The notes: generated from the letters alone by a model not told the origin. A stretch of DNA of 52,961 bases from an uncultured Alphaproteobacteria bacterium (GCA_902541215.1 CACBPV010000007.1:1-52961); one strand, 5' to 3'. Positions 42,806-51,887 are shown, counted from the stretch's first letter. Translations and numbers: made by a program.

Positions 42806-43525
42806 ATGAAAATTAATAAACAAATTTTTGAGGAAAAAGGTTATCTTGTACTTCCCAACATTGTTTCAAAATCTACATTATCAAAGCTAAACAAGAATGC
42901 TGACCAAATGATAAGAGATTTTAAAAGGGGGATAAACAGAAAACAGTCTAATAATAATAGAAAAAAACATGGTGATATAAGTAAAAATGGAAAAATTTTT
43001 TTTGGTAACCAGTGTGAATATTATTCACATATAAATGCATATGCAAAGGGTAAGTTTGTAAAAAATATAGTTTCAAAGCTTTTGGGCAAAAAAATTTTTT
43101 TATTTAATGAACAACTGGTAAATAAAAATCCCAACACACCTAGTTCATTTAGTTGGCATCAAGATTCTGGTTATATTCATTTCAAACATAAACCATATAT
43201 ATCTGTTTGGCTTGCATTAACTGATACAAATGAAAAAAATGGAGCTTTAAGTATTATTCCTACAAATTTAAAAAAAACTAAAAATGCAAAATCACATGAA
43301 TGGCAAAATAAATCAAAAGATTTAGGTATTAAAGTAAATGAAAAAAAAGCAATTCAGCTTTGTGTAAGTGCAGGAACATTAATAATTTTTTCAAGCTTAA
43401 CGCCACATTCATCTAGTGCTAATGTTACGAAAAAAAATCGCAAAGCATATTTATCTCAATACTCTTCTGAAAATATTATTGATCCTTTTAATGGTATTCA
43501 AAGAGGAAGAGCATATTTGATGTAA
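42806..43525 (+). CDS. Phytanoyl-CoA dioxygenase family (PhyH) Fe(II)/2-oxoglutarate oxygenase
   Basis: A 239-residue jelly-roll oxygenase. Iron ligands are H118 and D120 in WHQDSGY and distal H201 in LTPHSS, with R212 for 2-oxoglutarate. YISVWLALTDTNEKNGALSIIP is the typical PhyH core. Bacterial PhyH proteins hydroxylate varied small molecules. The PanB-like gene follows after 2 bases, so the pair probably shares a pathway, and a sugar transporter operon comes next. Substrate unknown. Confidence 0.83.
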   Translation: MKINKQIFEEKGYLVLPNIVSKSTLSKLNKNADQMIRDFKRGINRKQSNNNRKKHGDISKNGKIFFGNQCEYYSHINAYAKGKFVKNIVSKLLGKKIFLFNEQLVNKNPNTPSSFSWHQDSGYIHFKHKPYISVWLALTDTNEKNGALSIIPTNLKKTKNAKSHEWQNKSKDLGIKVNEKKAIQLCVSAGTLIIFSSLTPHSSSANVTKKNRKAYLSQYSSENIIDPFNGIQRGRAYLM

Positions 43526-43527
43526 AC

Positions 43528-44361
43528 ATGAAAAAAATTTATAACTTTGCAGGTAATCTTAGTTATAGAAACTATACCATCAAAGACCTTATTGAATGTA
43601 AGGGTAAAAGAAAACTTTCACAAATAAATGTAAAAAATGAAGAGGAAACTAATATCGCTCTTGATGCTAAAGTTGATTTATTAATTACAGGTCTTGCTAC
43701 AATTAAAAAAGTTAGATCAATTGCTAAAAATAATTTTATAACAGTCGCTATACCTTTCACTGAGTTTAAAACGAATGATGAAATTTTAAAGGTGTCTTTA
43801 GAAGCTCTAGATAACGGTGCTGATGCAATCTACACTGCAAGATCACCAAGAGTAGTTGAATATTTGTCAAAAGAGTCAATTCCAGTAATGGCACATTTAG
43901 GCTTGGTCCCAAGAAAATCAATTTGGAGTGGTGGACTAAGAGGAGTAGGAAAAACAGCATCGGAGGCTTTAAAATTATTTGAAGAATTTAAAACGATGGA
44001 AAGTGCTGGAGCATTTGCTGTTGAAGCGGAAGTGATAGCAGATCAAACTCTAAAATATATTTCTGAAAACGTGAATTTAATTACAGTATCTTTAGGATCG
44101 GGAAACTACGGCGATGTAAACTATTTGTTTATGGATGACATTTGTGGAGAGAATGAAGAAATACCAAGACACGCATTTAGTTTTTCAAAAGTATATAAAT
44201 TGAGAGAAAAAATTTATAATGAAAAAGTTAAAGCAGTGAATAAATTTCATAAAAAAGCCAAAACTAGGAAATTTGCATCATTAAAGAATATAGTAAAAAT
44301 AAATAATGGTGAGCTTCAAAAATTTAAAAAAAGGGCTAAATTACAATGTTCTCAAATCTAA
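43528..44361 (+). CDS. PanB-like (ketopantoate hydroxymethyltransferase fold) protein, divergent
   Basis: A 277-residue TIM-barrel protein related to PanB and the phosphoenolpyruvate mutase superfamily. The best match is IPVMAHLGLVPRKSIWSGG (118-136) followed by EESAGAFAVEAE-like spacing (E157 to E168), where E166 or E168 takes the place of the PanB glutamate. The usual metal-binding Asp residues of PanB (in the GDS and D-x-P-F motifs) are replaced by ITG and IPF. The substrate-binding lysine motif is also absent. It is therefore unlikely to make ketopantoate and may be a lyase of another kind. Pairing with a PhyH gene supports a separate catabolic role. Confidence 0.6.
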   Translation: MKKIYNFAGNLSYRNYTIKDLIECKGKRKLSQINVKNEEETNIALDAKVDLLITGLATIKKVRSIAKNNFITVAIPFTEFKTNDEILKVSLEALDNGADAIYTARSPRVVEYLSKESIPVMAHLGLVPRKSIWSGGLRGVGKTASEALKLFEEFKTMESAGAFAVEAEVIADQTLKYISENVNLITVSLGSGNYGDVNYLFMDDICGENEEIPRHAFSFSKVYKLREKIYNEKVKAVNKFHKKAKTRKFASLKNIVKINNGELQKFKKRAKLQCSQI

Positions 44362-44431
44362 AAATCCTTAAAATTAGTATTTTATTTTATTACTTTTTAT
44401 GGTTAGTTTTAAATATTTTAGGAGGTTAAAA

Positions 44432-45772
44432 ATGAAAAAAATATTATTTACTTTTATTTCTTCAGTTTTGCTTTTTTCAAATTCAGTATTCAGTATGACG
44501 TTATGGACTACAGAAACACAACCTGGAAGAATGCAAATCCAAGAAGAATTAATAGCAAGATTTACTGCCAAAACTGGCATTGAAGTTAAATTAGTTCCTC
44601 AAGAAGAAGATGAATTAATTGAAAAAGCTTCTGCTGCTTTTGCAGCAAATAGCTTGCCAGATGTAATTTTTAATGCTGCATGTGTTAATTTTTGTGCATG
44701 GGCTTATGATGAAGGAGTATTTGACTCTGATGCTGCAACAGAGATAGTTAATTCTTTAGGTGTCGATACATATAGCGCTAAGGGAGTTTTAGCTATGTCT
44801 GAAGTTGAGCCAGGAGTATATGCCTCTGTTCCTTCAGGTGCGTGGCCAAATGCTACTTATTATAGAATGAGTTATTATAATGATAATGGTCTTGCCACAC
44901 CAACAAACTATGCAAATATTTTAGCAGGTGCCAAGGCTCTTCATAATCCACCAAATCGTTATGGTGCAATTGTACCTACCGATGTTGCTGCTGGTTTTAT
45001 GAGTCAATGGATGGAAACTTTTGCAATCGCAAATGGATTGCATCCAGTAAAAGAGGATGGATCAATTAATTTTGATCAGAAGAAAACAATTGAAATGTTA
45101 GAAACATATAAAGCTCTTGTCGAAATGTCTCCAGAGGGTATTCACCACTGGCAAAATGGAAGAGATTTTTATGCAAGTGATGTTGTTCCTCTAACTTTTT
45201 GGGCATCTTATCTTCTAGATGATATTGCTGGCACAAGAGACAATGTTCCAATTATGGTAGATGACAATCCTCAATCCCTAGCATTAGCACAAGATACTAA
45301 CGTTATAGTTGGTATGGCTGGTCCATCTAATCCAGATGGTGGAACATGGGTTGAAGTTCATAATTTTGGTGTTACTGTTGATGCTAATACTGATGAAGCA
45401 GCAGCGTTCATTGAATATGTAATGAATGAAGAGTATGTCACTTGGTTGGGTATGGCTCCAGAAGGTAGCTTTCCAATTAGACCAGGGCCAAGTGCAGGAT
45501 CAAAAATCTTTATAGATGAATGGGGTAATTTACCTATTGGTGTTGATAGAAAAATTCCGATTAACCAGATTTATTCGGGTGAAATTATTGAATCTCTCAT
45601 TAATGGACTTGCTGTAGGAACAAGATGGGGTGCAAAGGAAGGTCAACTTCCAGTTGCAGCTAAGCTTGTAAACAGTGGACTAATGAACAGATTAATGATG
45701 GAATATATCAATGGAGATCGCTCTGCAGAAGAAACTGTTGATATGTTAAATTCAGAGGCTGCAAAGCTCTAA
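44432..45772 (+). CDS. Sugar ABC transporter substrate-binding protein, CUT1 family
   Basis: A 446-residue extracellular solute-binding protein. A Sec signal peptide spans residues 1 to about 21 (cleavage near SVFS-M). The mature part begins TLWTTETQPGRMQIQEEL and has the typical LPDVIFNAACVNF and YRMSYYNDNGL segments. The ATG at 44432 is chosen because AGGAGG lies 6 bases upstream; an upstream GTG-like frame is not needed. It is followed after 13 bases by its permease gene, with no hairpin in between, unlike the other binding-protein genes here. The ligand is unknown. Confidence 0.88.
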   Translation: MKKILFTFISSVLLFSNSVFSMTLWTTETQPGRMQIQEELIARFTAKTGIEVKLVPQEEDELIEKASAAFAANSLPDVIFNAACVNFCAWAYDEGVFDSDAATEIVNSLGVDTYSAKGVLAMSEVEPGVYASVPSGAWPNATYYRMSYYNDNGLATPTNYANILAGAKALHNPPNRYGAIVPTDVAAGFMSQWMETFAIANGLHPVKEDGSINFDQKKTIEMLETYKALVEMSPEGIHHWQNGRDFYASDVVPLTFWASYLLDDIAGTRDNVPIMVDDNPQSLALAQDTNVIVGMAGPSNPDGGTWVEVHNFGVTVDANTDEAAAFIEYVMNEEYVTWLGMAPEGSFPIRPGPSAGSKIFIDEWGNLPIGVDRKIPINQIYSGEIIESLINGLAVGTRWGAKEGQLPVAAKLVNSGLMNRLMMEYINGDRSAEETVDMLNSEAAKL

Positions 45773-45785
45773 TAATAAATTATTT

Positions 45786-47060
45786 ATGGGCTCCAAGATT
45801 TTTAAAAAAAGAATGGGGCCCATTGAAAAACAAGGAGTTGTTCAAGCTTATACAATGCTTGTCCCAACTGTCGCAATTGTTATGGCGATTGTCTTATTTC
45901 CTCTTCTAGCTAATTTTTGGATAAGTTTTAAAGATGTAACAGTATCTGATTTAAGAACAGCTGAAATAAAAGTAAGTGAAAAATTCCAAAAAAAACCAAA
46001 GGAAAAAGGGGATATTTCAAAAATAGAATATAGATTTAATAATTTTTCAAAAAGCGCAAACATAAAAGAAGTTTCTTTTAAAGATAAAATACCAATTGGT
46101 TTAATAATAAAAGATTTACCTTCTAATTGTAACTTATCAGAAAATATTATTGGTTGTGAATTAGGAAATTTTCAACCAAAAGAAAAAAAGAAATTAAAAT
46201 TTGAAACAATTGCAGAAGATAAATATTTTTTAAATAATGAAAATCCAAAAGATTCCTCTCCTATTGTTGAGGGTAAATCTGAAAATAGATTACTAAATTT
46301 AGATTTAAAAATTAAAAATTTTGAAGAAATTTTCTCTTCTCCAAATTTTTGGAAAACTATAAGAATTAGTTTTGCCTATTCATTATTTTCAGCAATTGGT
46401 TCTTTAACACTTGGAATATTAGCAGCTCAACTTCTAATGACTACATTTATTGGAAGAGGAATTATAAGAGGTATTTTTTTATTCCCTTATATTGCTCCAA
46501 TAATAGCGGTTACTATTACTTGGAAAATATTAACAGACCCTTTTTTTGGAACCATAAATGGAATATTAACAGAGCTGGAAATATTGAATGAGCCAATAAG
46601 TTTTTTACAAGTAAGAGAAATGACATTTAGTTTCGTAGGTTTAGATTTTACTTTACCTGTAGCATTGTCTTTTGTTATCTTATTTGAATCATGGAGATAC
46701 TTTCCTTTAGCTATGATTTTTATTTTAGCAAGGTTGCAATCAGTACCGAAAGAACTTTTCGAAGCTGCTGAAATTGATGGCGCCACTCCATTTCAAAAAT
46801 TTAGAAGTATTACTTGGCCATTAATTTTAGGTGTTTTATTTGTTTTATTTCTTCTTAGATTTATTTGGACGTTTAACAAATTTGATGATATTTTTTTATT
46901 GACTGGCGGTGCTGCTGGTACAAAAACTCTAACAGTTGATGTTTATGAAACTGGTTTTAATATTGGAAACTTAGGTACTGGTGCTGCAAATGCAGTTTTA
47001 GTTTTCTTAATTTTAGTTTTTGCTGCTATTTTTATAATAAGATTTTCACCTAAAGAATAA
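45786..47060 (+). CDS. Sugar ABC transporter permease (MalF type) with large extracytoplasmic insert
   Basis: A 424-residue permease, about 120 longer than usual. The first membrane segment is at about 25-47. An insert of about 125 residues (52-175) follows, then five segments and the EAA loop FEAAEIDGATPFQKF...WPLIL. The insert has a pattern like DUF11/Ig-type domains: I-E-Y-R-F-N-N-F, then K-D-K-I-P-I-G-L, a Cys115...Cys124 pair and E-L-G-N-F-Q-P. This is unusual for an ABC permease. The insert would sit outside the membrane next to the binding protein and may help docking. Confidence 0.85.
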   Translation: MGSKIFKKRMGPIEKQGVVQAYTMLVPTVAIVMAIVLFPLLANFWISFKDVTVSDLRTAEIKVSEKFQKKPKEKGDISKIEYRFNNFSKSANIKEVSFKDKIPIGLIIKDLPSNCNLSENIIGCELGNFQPKEKKKLKFETIAEDKYFLNNENPKDSSPIVEGKSENRLLNLDLKIKNFEEIFSSPNFWKTIRISFAYSLFSAIGSLTLGILAAQLLMTTFIGRGIIRGIFLFPYIAPIIAVTITWKILTDPFFGTINGILTELEILNEPISFLQVREMTFSFVGLDFTLPVALSFVILFESWRYFPLAMIFILARLQSVPKELFEAAEIDGATPFQKFRSITWPLILGVLFVLFLLRFIWTFNKFDDIFLLTGGAAGTKTLTVDVYETGFNIGNLGTGAANAVLVFLILVFAAIFIIRFSPKE

Positions 47061-47062
47061 AT

Positions 47063-48283
47063 ATGAGTAATATTCAAAAAATTATAATATCAGTTATAAT
47101 TGGTTCTTTTTGGGGCTTAATCAGTAACCTTATATTAGGTATTTTTATTATTCTTTTAATTGGAACTACAATCCAATTTAATTATTTATCGTTTTTAATT
47201 GTTTCGTCTATTTCTTCACTAATAATTACATTTTATAATAAAAAAAATCTACAAACTAATGTTAGTATATTTTTATTAACGTTTATTTTAATATTAGTCT
47301 TCACTGGAATATCTCCATATGGATTAGCTATAGATCAAAACTCTTTTTTACAAATTTTATTCTTGCTTATTCAATCTTTTATAATTTTGATTGGAAATAA
47401 TATTTGTCTTTCTGGTATAAATAAAATGTCTTTTAATAGATTATTTTTAGAAATTATATTTATTAGAGTTTTAAAAGGCTTTGGTTTTACATTTTTTTTA
47501 ACAATAGTATTATTTCCTTTTTATGTAATGGTTTTAATGAGTTTAAAAACTCATCAGTTGCTTATATTAAATCCTCTTGATCTTTCTGTAGATATTTCAA
47601 GAGGTGTAAGTATGTTTAGAAGCTATATTGAGCTTTTTACTGATTGGGGATTTGGGTATTATTTATTAAATTCTTTTATTGTATCATTATCATCGATTTT
47701 TATTGCACTGGTTTTTGCAATACCTGGAGCTTATGCAGTGGCAAGATTCAATTTTCCAGGCAAACTGTTAATGATAAATTCAATACTATTGATTTATTTA
47801 ATACCGATGATTACACTACTAATACCCCTCTATTCCTTTTTTACATTTTTAAATTTAAGAGATTCATTGTTTGGTTTGATTATTGTTTATCCTGCAGTGA
47901 CTATTCCAGTAGCGATCTATATGTTGCAAGGATACTTTCAAACAATTCCTCAAGAACTTGAAGAAGCTGGATTAGTTGATGGACTTTCAAGAACTGGAGT
48001 AATTTTAAGAATTACACTACCTTTATCACTTCCTGCATTAGCTTCAGTCTCTTTGTTTATTTTTATGGTAGCATGGAATGAATATTTATTTGCATACATG
48101 TTTTTAGATACTCCTTCAATATTCACATTACCTAGAGGATTAGAACAACTAGATGGAACAGAGGTACCAAGACAACATTTAATGGCAGGGTCAGTGATTG
48201 CAACTGTTCCAGTTATTGTTGTGTTTTTATGGGCTGAAAAATATTTAACTGGTGGATTAACGGCTGGTGGTATTAAGGGGTAA
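47063..48283 (+). CDS. Sugar ABC transporter permease (MalG type) with extra N-terminal membrane region
   Basis: A 406-residue permease. About 130 N-terminal residues form roughly four additional hydrophobic segments (about 8-35, 40-58, 68-85 and 96-115). The normal MalG part starts near FGFTFFLTIVLFPFYVMVLMSL (from about 140). The EAA loop is EEAGLVDGLSRTGVILRITLPLSLPA. It follows the MalF-type gene by 2 bases. No ATPase follows; the gene ends 2 bases from the convergent Gfo/Idh gene. The function of the additional segments is unknown. Confidence 0.85.
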   Translation: MSNIQKIIISVIIGSFWGLISNLILGIFIILLIGTTIQFNYLSFLIVSSISSLIITFYNKKNLQTNVSIFLLTFILILVFTGISPYGLAIDQNSFLQILFLLIQSFIILIGNNICLSGINKMSFNRLFLEIIFIRVLKGFGFTFFLTIVLFPFYVMVLMSLKTHQLLILNPLDLSVDISRGVSMFRSYIELFTDWGFGYYLLNSFIVSLSSIFIALVFAIPGAYAVARFNFPGKLLMINSILLIYLIPMITLLIPLYSFFTFLNLRDSLFGLIIVYPAVTIPVAIYMLQGYFQTIPQELEEAGLVDGLSRTGVILRITLPLSLPALASVSLFIFMVAWNEYLFAYMFLDTPSIFTLPRGLEQLDGTEVPRQHLMAGSVIATVPVIVVFLWAEKYLTGGLTAGGIKG

Positions 48284-48297
48284 CCTTAAGCGTTAAG
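48273..48297. terminator. Short palindromes at the convergent gene ends
   Basis: TTAAGG (48273-48278) pairs with CCTTAA (48284-48289), and CTTAA (48285-48289) alternatively pairs with TTAAG (48293-48297). These overlap the stop codons of both convergent genes. Without T runs, a bidirectional terminator role is only a guess. Confidence 0.3.
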
Positions 48298-49359
48298 ATC
48301 AATCCATTGATCTTTTTCAGAACTAATAAAACAACTATCTAGTATTTTTTGAATATCTGCGCCTCTTTTAAAGTCAGGCTGATCATTTTTTCCAGTTTTT
48401 ATTGAATGTATAAATCGTTCATAGTTAGAAGGTGTTGGATCTGTTTTAATAGTTTTCCAATCTAATCCCTTTTCATTATTAGGAGAAGTTGCATTTATAT
48501 CTGTACATATAGAATAAGTATTTCCTTGCGTTATTGGGTCATCAAATTTCATAGATACAGCACCCTTGTCACAATAAATTTTTAAATCTAATTTATTTAC
48601 ATTTCCCGTTGCAAATCTTGTTGAACTAACTGTACCAATTGCTCCATTCTCAAATTCTACCATTGATACAAATGAATCATTTGCATCTAAAATATACTCT
48701 CCAATTTTTTCACCTTTATCTTTAAAAGTTTTAAGTCGACAATTTATTTTATTAATTTTGCCAACTGGATACGACGCGAAATCAAAAATATGAACACCAA
48801 GATCACCAAGAACTCCTTTACTTCCATGATTTTCCGATAAACGCCATAACCATTTCTGCTCTTCTTTCCAATCACCCCAATATTTACACGTTAACCAAGA
48901 TTGATAATAGCTAGCATCAACATGTCTAACAGGACCTAATTCGTTGTTTTGAATCATTTTACTTAAACTTTGCCAACCAGAGGAATTTCTATAACTTAAG
49001 TTTACCATATTTATACAGTTAGTATTTAAAGTTGCCTTATACATTTCTTCAGCATCAGGAAAATTTTCAGCTAGAGGTTTTTCAGAAAAAATATGTTTAT
49101 TTTTATTCAAAGATTTTAAAGCTATTTCTTTGTGAAAAGAATCAGGCGTTACATTACTAATTGCATCTAACTCACAATTTTCAAGCATTTCATCAAATGA
49201 AGTAAATGTTTGATTGATATTATACTCTTTAGCAAAATTACGAACTCTGTCTTCAATTACATCACAAACAGCAACTATTTCTACTTCATTAATATTTTTA
49301 AAAGCCATTGCATGGGCATTTGCCATGCCTCCAGTACCAACAATTCCTAATTTAATCAT
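48286..49359 (-). CDS. Gfo/Idh/MocA oxidoreductase, ThuB-like by context
   Basis: A 357-residue NAD(P)-dependent oxidoreductase. GTGGMA is at about 7-12, SEKPLAEN holds the catalytic lysine, and KGVLGDLGVHIFDFASY gives the active-site Asp and His. Its start overlaps the end of the ThuA-like gene by 4 bases. ThuA with a Gfo/Idh partner is the arrangement of thuAB in rhizobia, where the pair oxidises disaccharides to 3-keto forms. Here the transporter is of the ribose type rather than the Thu type, so the substrate may be a different glycoside. Confidence 0.83.
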   Translation of the reverse strand: MIKLGIVGTGGMANAHAMAFKNINEVEIVAVCDVIEDRVRNFAKEYNINQTFTSFDEMLENCELDAISNVTPDSFHKEIALKSLNKNKHIFSEKPLAENFPDAEEMYKATLNTNCINMVNLSYRNSSGWQSLSKMIQNNELGPVRHVDASYYQSWLTCKYWGDWKEEQKWLWRLSENHGSKGVLGDLGVHIFDFASYPVGKINKINCRLKTFKDKGEKIGEYILDANDSFVSMVEFENGAIGTVSSTRFATGNVNKLDLKIYCDKGAVSMKFDDPITQGNTYSICTDINATSPNNEKGLDWKTIKTDPTPSNYERFIHSIKTGKNDQPDFKRGADIQKILDSCFISSEKDQWIDLNA

Positions 49360-50141
49360 TTTTTATAATTATGATCTACTTGATAGCCTTTTACTTCGAT
49401 TGGTTGAACTGGATCTTTTCTTTCCATATTATCAATACCTTTTGCTATTCTATCTATCCATAAACCAGATGTTTTTTCCGGACAAACCCAATGGATTGAA
49501 TTTTTAATTACTTTTTGAACATCTTTGTTATAATAAACCGGATAAGATTCATGTCCTGGTCTGAAATAAAATATTTTCCCATTTCCTCTTTTATAACAAA
49601 GTCCAGATCTGAATACCTCTCCACCTTCAAACCAACTCACAAAAACCGTTTCATCAGGTGCAGGGACCTGAAAAGGCTCACCGTACATCTCTGTCATATC
49701 GATTTCGAAATATTCACCTAAACCCTTTGCAATAGGATGACCTGGGTTACATACCCAGACTCTTTCTTTTTCACCTCTTTCAGCCCATCTTATGTTAGCT
49801 GTTGTACCCATCATTCGTTTAAAAATTTTAGAATGATGTCCAGAATGTAAAACTAAAAGACCCATTCCCTCTAATACTCTTTGTTGAACTCTATCAACAA
49901 TTTTATCTTCAACTAATTTATGTGCCTTATGACCCCACCAAATTAATACATCAGTGTTACTTAATAATTCTTCACTTAAGCCATGATCCTTTTCTTGAAG
50001 AGTTGCGGTTTTAATATTTAAACTTTCATCATCTGATAAAAATTCCTTGATACATCCATGTATTCCTTTAGGGTAAATTGACTTAACATGCTCGTCTTCT
50101 TGTTCATGAACAAATTCATTCCAAATAACTAAGTTAACCAT
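49356..50141 (-). CDS. ThuA-like family protein
   Basis: A 261-residue cytoplasmic protein with a glutamine-amidotransferase-like fold. ThuA signatures seen are VLIWWGHKAH (about 85-94), GMGLLVLHSGHHSKIFKRMMGT (about 112-133), CNPGHPIAKGL and KIFYFRPGHESYPVYYN near the C terminus. The catalytic cysteine of true amidotransferases is absent, as normal in ThuA. It lies between the ribose-type permease and Gfo/Idh genes with 1- to 4-base overlaps. ThuA proteins act in trehalose and related disaccharide use together with ThuB; the chemistry is on keto-glycosides. Confidence 0.85.
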   Translation of the reverse strand: MVNLVIWNEFVHEQEDEHVKSIYPKGIHGCIKEFLSDDESLNIKTATLQEKDHGLSEELLSNTDVLIWWGHKAHKLVEDKIVDRVQQRVLEGMGLLVLHSGHHSKIFKRMMGTTANIRWAERGEKERVWVCNPGHPIAKGLGEYFEIDMTEMYGEPFQVPAPDETVFVSWFEGGEVFRSGLCYKRGNGKIFYFRPGHESYPVYYNKDVQKVIKNSIHWVCPEKTSGLWIDRIAKGIDNMERKDPVQPIEVKGYQVDHNYKK

Positions 50142-51115
50142 TATCTTATCCTATTCCCGTGAAATCTATGCCCTAATAATGCAAGAATAATAATCAGACC
50201 ATTAAAAAATTGTCTCCAAAGACCGCTCCATCCCATAGCAACAATTCCTGTTTCCATATATGCAATTACACCGGAACCAAATACGGCCCCAAAAATAGTT
50301 CCTACTCCTCCCCAAGTCGGTGTCCCTCCTACAAAAACAGCTGCTAATCCTAATAGTAAATAACCAAAACCTTGAGTAGGCCACCATGTAAAATTAATTA
50401 AAGTAGAAAAGATTCCTGCAAATCCCGCACCAATACCGCAAAACATAAAACAATAAATTCGAGTTAAATCAACATTAACTCCCATTTGAGCTGCGCTCTC
50501 AGGATTATCACCCACATGATGAACATGAACACCAAATACATGCCTATGATACAAGTAGTATGCTATTATTATGAAAATTGCAGCCCAGAAACACTGCATT
50601 GGAAAACCATAAAATTTACCTACAAGAGCAGCATGCATCCAGTGGTCACGTACTTCAATGACTGTAATGGATTTACTATCACTTACTACAAAAAGAAAAC
50701 CACGAATTAAGAATAAAGCTCCCAGAGAAGCAACTAGAGATGAAATCCTTCCATAAACGACTAAACAACCCATCAAAACACCAACGACCGCACCACCAAT
50801 TACTCCTATAATAAAACCAAGAAAAGGATCAAAGCTAAAATATTTTACTAAACTTGCAAAAACCCATGCCGCAAATCCAAACGTTGATGCAAAAGAGAGA
50901 TCAATTTCACCCATTGTTACAATAAAAACAAGTGGGATAACCAAAAAAATAATTATAGGAATAACAGTAAGAACAGCTTGATGAAATTTTGGTGCAAAAA
51001 AAACTTGAGGTGCAGATGCAAAAAAGATTGTCATTATTAAAGCAAAATAAAATAAACTGCTTACTGGTCTACTGTTATCAGCTAGATAAGACCACAATGT
51101 AACTTTTTTCTCCAT
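50141..51115 (-). CDS. Ribose-type ABC transporter permease (RbsC-like, CUT2)
   Basis: A 324-residue inner-membrane permease with about nine hydrophobic segments and the CUT2 motifs GEIDLSFASTFGF, SLGALFLIRGFLF and AVFVGGTPTWGGVGTIFGAVFG. It differs from the CUT1 permeases in lacking an EAA loop of the MalF kind. It overlaps the ThuA-like gene by one base and follows the ATPase gene by 1 base. In CUT2 systems one permease forms a homodimer. The imported sugar is unknown; ThuA and Gfo/Idh suggest a glycoside or polyol. Confidence 0.9.
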   Translation of the reverse strand: MEKKVTLWSYLADNSRPVSSLFYFALIMTIFFASAPQVFFAPKFHQAVLTVIPIIIFLVIPLVFIVTMGEIDLSFASTFGFAAWVFASLVKYFSFDPFLGFIIGVIGGAVVGVLMGCLVVYGRISSLVASLGALFLIRGFLFVVSDSKSITVIEVRDHWMHAALVGKFYGFPMQCFWAAIFIIIAYYLYHRHVFGVHVHHVGDNPESAAQMGVNVDLTRIYCFMFCGIGAGFAGIFSTLINFTWWPTQGFGYLLLGLAAVFVGGTPTWGGVGTIFGAVFGSGVIAYMETGIVAMGWSGLWRQFFNGLIIILALLGHRFHGNRIR

Positions 51116-51116
51116 T

Positions 51117-51869
51117 TTATTCTTTTTTACCTGTTACTGTTTCTTTCATAATTTTAATTAATTCTTCAGGGCTAGCAACATCTTCCTTACTTAGTTTGTG
51201 TATTACTTTTCCTCTGTCTAAAATTATAAACCTATCAGAAATATCATACACATGAAAAATATTATGACCAATAAATAAAACTGATCTACCTTTTGCTTTA
51301 ACATTATTAACAAAATCAAATACTTTTTGTGTTTCTATTAATGACAAGGCTGTTGTAGGTTCATCTAAAATTATTAATTCAGCATCATTATAAATTGCTC
51401 TAGCTATTGCAACTCCCTGTCTTTCACCACCAGATAGGTTACCAACGGGAGAATTTGCATCAATTAATTTTGAAGTAAAACCAATTTCTCTAATTATTCT
51501 ATTTGCTTCTTCCACTTGTTCTTTTACCCTAATAAATCCAAAGGAGTGTCTCAACTCCTTGCCCATAAAAATATTCCAAACTATTGATTGTTGAGGAGTA
51601 AGAGCCCTATCTTGAAAAACAGTTTCAATTTTTGCTTGTCTAGCTTTTTTTGTATTCCAATTTTGTACTTTTTCACCCCTTATAATGATATCACCGCTGT
51701 CAGGTGGATGAACACCAACTAAAGTTTTAATTAAAGTTGATTTTCCTGCTCCATTATCACCTATTAATCCAACAACTTCACCTTCATCTACATGTAAAGA
51801 TGCTGAGTCTAAAGCGGTAATTCCGCCAAATCTCTTACTAACATTTTTTAATTCGATTATAGGTTCCAT
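51117..51869 (-). CDS. Ribose-type ABC transporter ATPase, single domain (RbsA half)
   Basis: A 250-residue ATPase. Walker A GDNGAGKS is at 37-44, signature LSGGE at 145-149, Walker B LIILDE at 165-170 and the switch His in FIGHN. It covers only one nucleotide-binding domain, whereas RbsA (about 500 residues) carries two, so it must act as a homodimer. The form is known in some CUT2 operons such as FrcA. It lies between the binding-protein and permease genes and follows a hairpin. Confidence 0.9.
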   Translation of the reverse strand: MEPIIELKNVSKRFGGITALDSASLHVDEGEVVGLIGDNGAGKSTLIKTLVGVHPPDSGDIIIRGEKVQNWNTKKARQAKIETVFQDRALTPQQSIVWNIFMGKELRHSFGFIRVKEQVEEANRIIREIGFTSKLIDANSPVGNLSGGERQGVAIARAIYNDAELIILDEPTTALSLIETQKVFDFVNNVKAKGRSVLFIGHNIFHVYDISDRFIILDRGKVIHKLSKEDVASPEELIKIMKETVTGKKE

Positions 51870-51887
51870 ATTGATAATTATATCAGA

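Noticed and set aside
46487..46786. 99-codon minus-strand frame inside the MalF-type permease
   Set aside because: It is opposite a conserved permease including its EAA loop, has no ribosome-binding site and no recognisable domain.
47644..47961. 105-codon plus-strand frame within the MalG-type permease
   Set aside because: A cysteine- and phenylalanine-rich out-of-frame translation of conserved membrane segments; not a credible gene.
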